A stretch of DNA of 21,909 bases from assembly GCA_017428805.1 (NCBI GenBank), contig JAFRQC010000141.1, positions 1-21,909 on the forward strand, in the 5' to 3' direction. This document shows positions 6,829 through 13,348 of the stretch, in pieces (position 1 is the stretch's first letter; each line of letters begins with the position of its first letter). Both the position numbers and the translations under genes were made by a program. A model generated the notes under the pieces. The model was not told the origin of the DNA. It searched no databases and worked only from the letters and a program-made list of their open reading frames with translations. This DNA comes from Prevotella sp. Lineage in GTDB: Bacteria; Bacteroidota; Bacteroidia; Bacteroidales; Bacteroidaceae.

Positions 6829-8299
6829 TCTTATGCACTTCGTGACCTTCGACATAGATGGCCGAGAAGGGTCTCGACGGACAGACATACTCACAGGCAC
6901 CACAACCGATACAGGCAGCCTCGTTGATGGCAGGCACCATCGGCGACTTCTCATCATTCTCGTCGAGCGGCACCATCTCGATGGCTCCTGCCGGACAATG
7001 ACGGGCACAGTTGCCACAAGACACCTCGTCGGTGATGGGCACACAGTTCTTCTTGATCCACACGGCATGACCGATCTGGATAGAAGATTTCTCAACCTTG
7101 TCAATCAGTTTAATGGCTCCAGCTGGACAAACCTCAGAGCAACGAGTACACTCCGGACGGCAATGACCACGCTCATAAGACATAACAGGCAGCATCAGGT
7201 GCATCAGGTCGCTGCTGGGGCGGAGCACCTGATTAGGACACTCTGACACACAAAGCTGACAACCAGTACAGTGCTGGGCAAAATGGTCAAAGGAGAGAGA
7301 ACCCGGAGGGGTCAGAGGTGTCTGACGCTCTGGCGCCACCTTATCCTCAATCTCCGCCAGTCCACCGTCCATCAGTTTCTCCTTCTTCTGCGCCATCGCC
7401 GCTGTCGTCACCATCGCTGAAGCCACGAGGAACGAACGTTTGGAGGTATCGACTTTTACCTCAGCTTGCGATTTGGCTTTGGCATGAAGTTTGGCATTGT
7501 CATAACGAAGTGCACCGAACTTACAGTTATCAATACAGTTTCCGCAGACCACGCAACGGCTGTAGTCGACGGTGTGCGTCTTATAGTCAATACAAGAACT
7601 CTTGCAGTTCCTGGAACAGAGTGAACAGCTCTTACACTTATCGGCATCGAAATGCACTTTGAACCATGAGAAGCGGGCAAAGAACGACAAGATCGTACCA
7701 ACGGGACAGACCGTATTACAATAGGTACGTCCGCCTCGCCAAGCCAACACGAAGAGCACCACCAGCGTCACAGCAGCGATGATCAGTACGGGCAATGACT
7801 GCATCCACGTATCGACCGTATAGAAGGCATAACTCTCATAGTGCTCCGCAGCCATCGCCAAGAGGTTGTTGCCAGCCTTCCATATCGGTTGGAAAATCAT
7901 TGTGGCAATACGACCGTAGGCACTATATGGAGCCAGCAACTGGAACAGTGAGCCGATGCCTGCCACAGCAGCAATCACGAATACAACGAGTACCGGATAG
8001 CGCAGCCAGCGCACCTCTTTAGAATAGCTGTACTTATGCTTCTTCCGACGGAATCGGGCTAAGACATCCTGAAAGACGCCCAAAGGGCAGATGACAGAAC
8101 AGTAGATACGTCCGAAGACGAGGGTCAGCACGATAAGTGCCACGACAACCACCACATTAAGAGCCATCACAGCTGGCAAGAACTGAATCTTGGCCAACCA
8201 CGAGAGCCAGTGATGCAGCGTCCCCGTGAAGTCGAGGAACAGCAGGGTGATCAATGTAAAGAGCACCGCTGCAAGGATGGTTCTGATTTTACGTAACAT
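6821..8299 (-). CDS. Membrane polyferredoxin (NapH/NapG-like fusion) with six Fe-S motifs
   Basis: 492 aa. The N-terminal half is NapH/NosR/CcoG-like: about four or five membrane segments (8-25, 44-62, 101-123, 168-187) and the two paired-cysteine signatures RIYCSVICPLG (64-74) and RTYCNTVCPVG (191-201). Two ferredoxin motifs follow (C222-C232 and C249-C259). Then comes a hydrophobic stretch led by SKRSFL (286-291), which looks like the remnant of a Tat signal as in NapG. Four more motifs follow: C344-C354, C380-C391 (spacing C-x3-C-x2-C-x3-C), C419-C435 and C463-C473. In all, six 4Fe-4S sites are expected. Such proteins carry electrons between quinol or cytoplasmic donors and envelope partners. 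It lies 17 bp after tatC and directly before the Tat-exported reductase, which makes that protein its likely partner (inference). Confidence 0.88.
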   Translation of the reverse strand: MLRKIRTILAAVLFTLITLLFLDFTGTLHHWLSWLAKIQFLPAVMALNVVVVVALIVLTLVFGRIYCSVICPLGVFQDVLARFRRKKHKYSYSKEVRWLRYPVLVVFVIAAVAGIGSLFQLLAPYSAYGRIATMIFQPIWKAGNNLLAMAAEHYESYAFYTVDTWMQSLPVLIIAAVTLVVLFVLAWRGGRTYCNTVCPVGTILSFFARFSWFKVHFDADKCKSCSLCSRNCKSSCIDYKTHTVDYSRCVVCGNCIDNCKFGALRYDNAKLHAKAKSQAEVKVDTSKRSFLVASAMVTTAAMAQKKEKLMDGGLAEIEDKVAPERQTPLTPPGSLSFDHFAQHCTGCQLCVSECPNQVLRPSSDLMHLMLPVMSYERGHCRPECTRCSEVCPAGAIKLIDKVEKSSIQIGHAVWIKKNCVPITDEVSCGNCARHCPAGAIEMVPLDENDEKSPMVPAINEAACIGCGACEYVCPSRPFSAIYVEGHEVHKKL

Positions 8300-8316
8300 A
8301 TCTTATAAAGTTTTGT

Positions 8317-9084
8317 TTAGTCGTTTTTTACAATCAATATGCTCAGTTCATAGAGCAGCCATATCGGCAGAGCCACTACGAAGAGCGTAAAGGCATCGGT
8401 CGTCGGAGTGATGATGGCTGCCACGATCAGAATCGCTACGACTGCATGGCGACGCATCGCCCGCATCATCTGTCTGTTAATGAGTCCCATCTTTCCCAAC
8501 ACCCAACTCACCACTGGCAGTTCAAAGACTATTCCCATCACGAGGCTCATTGTCAGCAGCGTATCCATATACGACTGCAGGGTCAGCATGTTCGCCACAT
8601 CAGGACTCACCTGATACGTTCCCAGGAACCTGACAGTCAGCGGGAATATCAACAGATAGTTGATAGCCGTCCCCAACATGAACATCAGGTAGCCGCTTCC
8701 GCAGAGCAGCGTGGCATATTTCTTTTCCCTGTCATAGAGCGCTGGCGACACAAAGCCGAAGAGCACATATATAATATAAGGTGAGGCCACCAACAAACCT
8801 GCATAACAGGCTGTCTTCAGATGGACCATAAACTGTTCCGTCAGCCCCGTATTCATCAAGTGGAGACCTCCCCCAGCCCCTCCCAAGGAGGGAGGAAAGG
8901 CTGCGATGCCCAACAGCTTGTAAGTGAGGAAGTCATTCTTTGCTGGGGCCAGAACGATGGCAAACAGTTCCTCCTTCAGGCAGAACGCCACTGCTGCGGC
9001 CACCGCTGTCACCAGGAGCGACCTGATAATCACCCCTCGCAGTTCGTCAAGGTGATCCCAGAAGGTCATGCCCCCATCACTCAT
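8317..9084 (-). CDS. tatC: Twin-arginine translocase subunit TatC
   Basis: 255 aa, the receptor subunit of the Tat pathway, which moves folded proteins across the inner membrane. Diagnostic elements are the N-terminal '[10 protein letters not shown]' (7-16), the helix pair around '[22 protein letters not shown]', the '[16 protein letters not shown]' motif and 'ITPTTDAFT' before the last membrane helix; six membrane helices fit. ATG at 9069 (M6) is an alternative start. The start overlaps the tatA stop by 8 bp, indicating coupling. Oddity: the first periplasmic loop contains [12 protein letters not shown] (about 64-75), encoded by a GC-rich repeat that resembles an intergenic Bacteroidetes repeat. 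No TatB gene is present here, as is usual for the phylum. Confidence 0.95.
   Translation of the reverse strand: MSDGGMTFWDHLDELRGVIIRSLLVTAVAAAVAFCLKEELFAIVLAPAKNDFLTYKLLGIAAFPPSLGGAGGGLHLMNTGLTEQFMVHLKTACYAGLLVASPYIIYVLFGFVSPALYDREKKYATLLCGSGYLMFMLGTAINYLLIFPLTVRFLGTYQVSPDVANMLTLQSYMDTLLTMSLVMGIVFELPVVSWVLGKMGLINRQMMRAMRRHAVVAILIVAAIITPTTDAFTLFVVALPIWLLYELSILIVKND
8867..8895. repeat. GC-rich hairpin repeat inside tatC
   Basis: The stretch is C-rich in its first half (CCTCCCCCAGCCCCTCCC, 8867-8884) and G-rich in its second (AAGGAGGGAGG, 8885-8895). CCTCCC and GGGAGG words can pair to form a short hairpin. It closely resembles the 'cctccc...cagcccctccc' interspersed repeat I recall from many Bacteroidetes genomes. 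It is translated in frame within tatC. Confidence 0.6.
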
Positions 9085-9295
9085 CCTTCTTGTCTCCTGA
9101 CTCCTGACTCCTGTCTCCTGACTCCTGACTCATATCCGTCACCTCATTCATTCCTTCCTTGAAGCTCTTCACCCCCTTGCCGAGGCCTTTCATCAGTTCA
9201 GGAATCTTCTTGCCACCGAAGAGCAGCAGGACAATCAGTGCGATAACGAGTATCTCTTGCATGCCAAGGCCAAACAGTACTATTGATTCAAACAT
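9077..9295 (-). CDS. tatA: Twin-arginine translocase subunit TatA
   Basis: 72 aa. A single N-terminal membrane helix (about 10-25, '[17 protein letters not shown]') is followed by the conserved [16 protein letters not shown] hinge and amphipathic helix (25-40) of TatA/E, the pore-forming component. The tail [14 protein letters not shown] (56-69) is encoded by a 21-bp tandem repeat and is unlike usual TatA tails. It overlaps tatC by 8 bp and is the first gene of the Tat-redox unit, with its own promoter about 30-55 bp upstream. Confidence 0.93.
   Translation of the reverse strand: MFESIVLFGLGMQEILVIALIVLLLFGGKKIPELMKGLGKGVKSFKEGMNEVTDMSQESGDRSQESGDKKDE
9091..9132. repeat. 21-bp tandem repeat made of 7-bp subunits at the tatA 3' end
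   Basis: Two 21-bp copies (9091-9111 and 9112-9132) differ only in the last base, and each is built from 7-bp TGTCTCC/TGACTCC subunits. In frame it encodes two copies of SQESGD(R/K). Gain or loss of one 7-bp subunit would shift the reading frame just before the tatA stop/tatC start overlap. Confidence 0.88.
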
Positions 9296-9321
9296 ATACG
9301 TGATGTTTTAAGTTCATTCCG

Positions 9322-9351
9322 CAAAGTTACGAAAATATTTCGTAACGCCAA
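9322..9351 (-). promoter_or_regulatory. Promoter of the tat-redox operon with an embedded palindrome
   Basis: On the minus strand, TTG (9351-9349), 19 nt and TAACTTTG (9329-9322) fit the Bacteroidetes promoter. A near-perfect palindrome, GTTACGAAA (9326-9334) and TTTCGTAAC (9338-9346) around ATA, fills the spacer and overlaps the -7 box, in an operator-like position. Confidence 0.6.
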
Positions 9352-9376
9352 CATTCTGTTAGAATAATTAACAAAA

Positions 9377-10099
9377 TTAGTACGCAACATAAGGCAACAG
9401 CCGCTCAATAGCCTCAGGAGGGAAGTCTTTTGAGAGTCTCAACTCCTCCAATGAGCGGATAGGACCGTGCAGACGACGGTATTCCGTAATTGCACGGGCT
9501 TGATAAAAATTAAGGTATGGATGTCTTTTCAGTTCATTGAGCGATAGATGGTTGATGTCGAGCTTGACGGTCGACGGCTTTTCTATGGTGAAGTAATCCT
9601 TGGCATCAAGGGGGAAATCCTCGATTTCATCGAGTTGGTCCACACTGACATAGCCTCCCAAGCGCTGCCCGTACTGAACAATCTTCCGGGCAAAATAAGG
9701 ACCGATGCCAGGGACCGTCTTTAGTTGTGTGGTATCGGCCATGTTTAAGACGATATGTTCGCCCTGACGGATCTTTGGTTGGTAGTGCGCCTTGATGGAG
9801 TCATATTCCGTCTGCGTCAGTCTTCTCCCTCGCTGATAGGCCGTATCACGATAGATGACTTTCGTACGAACATACACCGTCCTTTCACGAATCTGGGGGA
9901 CATCTCTATGATGGCGGACTTTGCCCGAATCACGCAATCTGTCCCCCAGATTCGTGGAATCGGCAGAAACAAGTCCATTCGTCGTATCGTTCTTCCCTCC
10001 TGTCAGAAAGATGACACCCATCGCCACTATGATGACAACCAACAAGGTCAGAATTACCTTCCGGTCAGACTTCTGCAGATAGAAGAACTCACGGATCAT
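9377..10099 (-). CDS. Membrane-anchored helix-hairpin-helix (ComEA-like) protein
   Basis: 240 aa from the ATG at 10099, which shares an ATGA overlap with the stop of the upstream symporter gene; longer readings would run deep into that gene. One membrane helix near the N-terminus (15-33) is followed by a polar linker and helix-hairpin-helix repeats: 'LKTVPGIGPYFARKIVQYGQRLGG' (126-149), then 'LDINHLSLNELKRHPYLNFYQARAITEYRRLHG' region (180-212) and a third partial one to the C-terminus. The fold resembles ComEA, which binds double-stranded DNA outside the membrane during uptake; a DNA-binding role is inferred, not shown. The linker contains a perfect 17-bp inverted repeat at DNA level. Its link to the symporters may be only cotranscription. 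Confidence 0.82.
   Translation of the reverse strand: MIREFFYLQKSDRKVILTLLVVIIVAMGVIFLTGGKNDTTNGLVSADSTNLGDRLRDSGKVRHHRDVPQIRERTVYVRTKVIYRDTAYQRGRRLTQTEYDSIKAHYQPKIRQGEHIVLNMADTTQLKTVPGIGPYFARKIVQYGQRLGGYVSVDQLDEIEDFPLDAKDYFTIEKPSTVKLDINHLSLNELKRHPYLNFYQARAITEYRRLHGPIRSLEELRLSKDFPPEAIERLLPYVAY
9886..9956. repeat. Perfect 17-bp inverted repeat within the HhH gene
   Basis: CACGAATCTGGGGGACA (9886-9902) is the exact reverse complement of TGTCCCCCAGATTCGTG (9940-9956), separated by 37 bp. It falls in the low-complexity linker (about residues 48-72) of the helix-hairpin-helix protein. It could form a strong hairpin in mRNA or be a recombination target. Confidence 0.9.
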
Positions 10100-11448
10100 A
10101 TCACACCGAACTGATGCAAGAAGACCAACAGAATACAGAGTGGCACGATGTATCGGATGGAGAACATATAGGCCGTGAAGAATGATCCTTGGATGGTGCC
10201 GTGATTCGTAAACTCGTCCTTGACCATCTGTCGGTCCACCAGCCATCCCATGACAATGCTCGTCAGGAAGGCGCCTGTAGGCAGCATCAGCTTAGCTGTG
10301 AGGAAATCACAGAAGTCCATCAGCGACATGCCAAACACCTGAAGGTCTGTATAGGCCCCTACAGAAAGGGAGCAGAACACGGCAATCAGCGAACACACCA
10401 CCGTGAGGATCCAAGTGGCCCTGTTACGCGGCAGATGGAGCTCCTCATGGAAGAAGGCCGTTCCAATCTCGTGCATGGAGATGGTCGATGTCAAAGCTGC
10501 GAAGACCAGCAAGGCATAGAACAGACAAGAGATGATATAGCCATTCCACGGGAATGAGGCAAAAGCCTGCTGGAACACATTCGGCAGGGTGATGAAGATT
10601 AACGAAGGGCCGCTGTCTGGCTGCACGCCGACGGAGAAGGCAGCCGGGAAGATCATCAGACCAGCAAGAATGGCGATGCCCGAGTCAAGCAGGGCTATCT
10701 GTATAGAAGAGCCCAGCAAATTCGTATCACTTTTAAAATAGGAGGCGTATGTACAGAGGCAGGCCGTACCCAAGCTCAGGGAGAAGAAAGCCTGACCCAA
10801 AGCTTCCAGGAACACGTCGCCTGTCATCTTCGAGAAGTCCGGTTTCAACAGGAAGTCAATACCAGCCATAGCACCCGGCAGCAGACAAGAGGCGAAGACC
10901 AGCAGCACTAACAGCAGCAAAAGCAGTGGCATCAGCAACTTCGATACGCGCTCGATACCCTTGTTCACACCAAGGGCGACCACCAGATGGGTAATCAGCA
11001 CAAAGGCCACTGCCCAGAGACATGGTTTGACAGGATCGCTTGAGAACGTCTGAAAATAGTTCAACACATAGGCGGCATCACCTTTCAACTGTCCGACGAT
11101 GGCAGCATAGAGATACTCCAGGCACCAGCCTGCCACCACAGCATAGAAGCCGAGGATAATCGTGGAAGTCAGGATACCCAGATAACCCACAAAACGCCAT
11201 TCCTTCCGTCCTAAGCTGCCATAAGCCCGGGCGGCATTCGTCTGTGCCCGCCGGCCTACGATAAACTCACTCACCATACCGGGAATACCCAGCAACACCA
11301 CACAGACGAAATAGATCAGGATAAAGGCAGCACCACCATTCTGACCTGTCGTAAACGGGAATCGCCAGATGTTTCCTAATCCTATCGCGGAGCCTGCCGT
11401 TGCCAAAATCACGCCAAGCCTACTGCCAAAGTTTCCTCTACTTTCCAT
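10096..11448 (-). CDS. Sodium-dependent symporter of the NSS/SNF family (copy 1)
   Basis: 450 aa, LeuT/MhsT-type fold. Helix 1 carries 'ATAGSAIGLGNIWRFP' (16-31), the family signature around the Na+ and substrate sites. Helix 6 has 'FSLSLGTACLCTYASY', the unwound region, and helix 8 has 'AALTSTISMHE', supplying Na2-site serine/threonine residues. Length suggests 11 membrane helices as in MhsT rather than 12. The family imports amino acids or similar solutes with Na+; the substrate here is unknown. AAAGGTGAT precedes the ATG by 4 nt, a strong ribosome site for this phylum. It is 26 bp behind a paralogue and overlaps the HhH gene by 4 bp. Confidence 0.93.
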   Translation of the reverse strand: MESRGNFGSRLGVILATAGSAIGLGNIWRFPFTTGQNGGAAFILIYFVCVVLLGIPGMVSEFIVGRRAQTNAARAYGSLGRKEWRFVGYLGILTSTIILGFYAVVAGWCLEYLYAAIVGQLKGDAAYVLNYFQTFSSDPVKPCLWAVAFVLITHLVVALGVNKGIERVSKLLMPLLLLLLVLLVFASCLLPGAMAGIDFLLKPDFSKMTGDVFLEALGQAFFSLSLGTACLCTYASYFKSDTNLLGSSIQIALLDSGIAILAGLMIFPAAFSVGVQPDSGPSLIFITLPNVFQQAFASFPWNGYIISCLFYALLVFAALTSTISMHEIGTAFFHEELHLPRNRATWILTVVCSLIAVFCSLSVGAYTDLQVFGMSLMDFCDFLTAKLMLPTGAFLTSIVMGWLVDRQMVKDEFTNHGTIQGSFFTAYMFSIRYIVPLCILLVFLHQFGVI

Positions 11449-11474
11449 ATTATCACCTTTTCACTTTTTCACCC

Positions 11475-12839
11475 TTACAACAGTCCGAACTGATGCAGGA
11501 AGATGAATAAAATACAAATCGGACAGACATACTTCACCAGGAACAGATAGAAGTGGAAGAGTCCCACGTTACGGAGTGTCCCCCAGTTTGTGAATTCCTC
11601 ACGCACCACCTTATGCGGTACAAACCAGCCGATGAAGATACACGTCAGGAAGCCCACGATCGGCAGAAACAGCTGGCCTGTGGTGAAATCGAAGAGGTCG
11701 AACACCGTCTTTCCGAAGAACAGATTATCGTGCCACGGACCCAACGACAGGGAACAGACGGCACCGAGGATCATACACATCACCGACACGATGAGTGCTG
11801 CCTGTTTACGGCTGATCCGCATCTCCTCATGCAGGAAGGCCGTCGATACCTCATGCAATGACATCAGCGAGGTCAAGGCAGCCATCGACAAGAGGGCATA
11901 GAACAGCACGGATATGCCATAGCCTAGGAATGGGATACTACCGAACGCCTGCTGGAACACATTCGGCAGGGTAATGAAAATCAGCGACGGACCGCTGTCA
12001 GGACTAACGCCCACGGAGAAGGCAGCAGGGAAGATCACCAGTCCGGCCAACAACGCCACCAAAAAATCTATCAAGCCTATCTGCACAGCAGAGTTTGGCA
12101 GTTTTGTATGTTTAGAGAAATAACTGGCATAAGTACAGATGCAGCCCATGGCGATGCTCATCGAATAGAACGACTGCCCCAGGGCACCTAAGAACACATC
12201 GCCCGTAATCTTCGTAAAGTCGGGCTTGAACAAGAACTCGATACCCTTCTGGGCATTGGGTAGCATACACGAAGCTCCCACGATGATGAGCAACAGGATA
12301 AACAGTGTAGGCATCATCAGTTTCGAAGCCCGCTCTATACCGTCGCGAACGCCGTTCTCAATGATCAGAAACGTAGCCAAAAGGATGATAAAGGTCCAGA
12401 ACACCGGTTTCACCGGATCCTGGGAGAACGTCGAGAAGTAGGTACTGATATAAGCAGGATCTCCATGAAGTTTGCCAAGAAACGAGGCCCACATATATTC
12501 CAGGCACCACCCAGACACCACGGCATAATAGCTGGAGATCAGGAAACCTGTCAGCACACCCATGTAACCGATAAGCGACCACATCGTGCCTCCTGCCAGC
12601 TTAGTGTAGGCCCGTGCCGTATTAGATTTGCCGTGACGGCCGATAATGAACTCACTGATCATACAGGGGATGCCTAACAACAGGACGCAGAATACATAAA
12701 TCATGATAAACACGGCACCGCCGTTCTGTCCTGCCATATAAGGGAATCGCCAGATATTTCCCAAGCCCACGGCCGATCCCGCTGTAGCCAGGATGATGCC
12801 GACCTTACTTCCGAAACCGGCCCTTTCAAGTTTTGCCAT
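11475..12839 (-). CDS. Sodium-dependent symporter of the NSS/SNF family (copy 2)
   Basis: 454 aa from the ATG at 12839; a GTG two codons upstream (12845) is less likely. It carries the same helix-1 signature, 'ATAGSAVGLGNIWRFP' (18-33), the helix-6 'YSMSIAMGCICTYASY' and the helix-8 'AALTSLMSLHE'. It is alignable with the downstream copy over its whole length, including 'FPAAFSVGV.PDSGPSLIFITLPNVFQQAF', which is nearly identical in both, so the two arose by tandem duplication. Differences lie in helices 1b, 3 and 6, lining the substrate site, so the copies may have different amino-acid preferences (inference). It is the first gene of the unit. Confidence 0.93.
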   Translation of the reverse strand: MAKLERAGFGSKVGIILATAGSAVGLGNIWRFPYMAGQNGGAVFIMIYVFCVLLLGIPCMISEFIIGRHGKSNTARAYTKLAGGTMWSLIGYMGVLTGFLISSYYAVVSGWCLEYMWASFLGKLHGDPAYISTYFSTFSQDPVKPVFWTFIILLATFLIIENGVRDGIERASKLMMPTLFILLLIIVGASCMLPNAQKGIEFLFKPDFTKITGDVFLGALGQSFYSMSIAMGCICTYASYFSKHTKLPNSAVQIGLIDFLVALLAGLVIFPAAFSVGVSPDSGPSLIFITLPNVFQQAFGSIPFLGYGISVLFYALLSMAALTSLMSLHEVSTAFLHEEMRISRKQAALIVSVMCMILGAVCSLSLGPWHDNLFFGKTVFDLFDFTTGQLFLPIVGFLTCIFIGWFVPHKVVREEFTNWGTLRNVGLFHFYLFLVKYVCPICILFIFLHQFGLL

Positions 12840-12864
12840 ATTCACTTTTTTTATTATTCTGTTG

Positions 12865-12872
12865 CAAAAGTA
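12865..12872 (-). promoter_or_regulatory. -7 box of the symporter operon
   Basis: On the minus strand TACTTTTG (12872-12865) matches TAnnTTTG, 25 nt from the chosen start codon. No convincing -33 element is present; that position is occupied by a 9-bp tandem repeat. Confidence 0.5.
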
Positions 12873-12883
12873 CTAAAAATAAC

Positions 12884-12910
12884 CGCAGATTACGCAGATT
12901 ACACAGATTA
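12884..12910. repeat. 9-bp tandem repeat in a divergent promoter region
   Basis: Three consecutive 9-bp units, CGCAGATTA, CGCAGATTA and CACAGATTA, lie between the symporter promoter and the VanZ-like gene promoter. The same kind of 'cgcagattacgcagatta' repeat is widespread between Bacteroidales genes. Confidence 0.9.
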
Positions 12911-12915
12911 TTTTG

Positions 12916-12923
12916 TAATTTTG
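12916..12923 (+). promoter_or_regulatory. -7 box of the VanZ-like gene
   Basis: TAATTTTG fits TAnnTTTG and lies 20 nt before the ATG at 12944, leaving a leader of about 15 nt. The -33 region is the 9-bp tandem repeat and shows no TTTG. Confidence 0.5.
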
Positions 12924-12943
12924 CAGCAAAATTAGTCGAAATA

Positions 12944-13348
12944 ATGAAATTAGCATCGCATTTTGTAAGGAATTACCCCTTTTCATGCGTCCTTATCGCA
13001 GTTGTCTGGTACCTTTCACTTTTCTTCAAAGCCCCCGAAACACCTCTCGATAATGTCCTGCTCATCGACAAATGGGTTCACCTCGTTATGTATGGCGGCA
13101 CCTGTGGCGTGCTGTGGATAGAATACCTCCGTCAGCACGAGCGTCCCGATTATAAGAAGCTGTTTTTCTGGGCCTGGGTGGCACCTATCTTGATGAGCGG
13201 CGTCATCGAACTGTTACAAGAATACTGTACCGAGACGCGCAATGGCGACTGGATTGACCTGACAGCCAATGCCATCGGTGTCACGCTCGGAGCCGTGTTT
13301 GGGTTGATCGTATTAAGATTCAGGAATGAGAAATCCCCCAAAGTTTGA
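12944..13348 (+). CDS. VanZ-like family membrane protein
   Basis: 134 aa from the ATG at 12944; upstream in-frame codons to 12833 run through the promoter and repeats and are rejected. Four membrane segments are expected (about 10-28, 45-60, 74-90, 105-125). The VanZ-like motifs are present: 'DKWVHLVMYGG' (42-52) and 'GVIELLQEYCTETRNGDWIDLTANAIG' split across 86-112, with the acidic E..Q and the R-x-GDW-x-D core. VanZ confers low-level teicoplanin resistance in its namesake, but most small homologues have no known function, so I claim only the family. The last 29 bp overlap the convergent CYTH gene tail to tail. Confidence 0.85.
   Translation: MKLASHFVRNYPFSCVLIAVVWYLSLFFKAPETPLDNVLLIDKWVHLVMYGGTCGVLWIEYLRQHERPDYKKLFFWAWVAPILMSGVIELLQEYCTETRNGDWIDLTANAIGVTLGAVFGLIVLRFRNEKSPKV

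Noticed and set aside
10100..10246. N-terminal extension of the helix-hairpin-helix gene to 289 aa
   Set aside because: The extra 49 residues lie inside the symporter gene in another frame and do not look like a membrane protein start; the ATG at 10099 in the ATGA overlap fits much better.
12833..12943. Extension of the VanZ-like gene to 171 aa
   Set aside because: It would read through the divergent promoter and the 9-bp repeat; the ATG at 12944 begins right at the family-like sequence.
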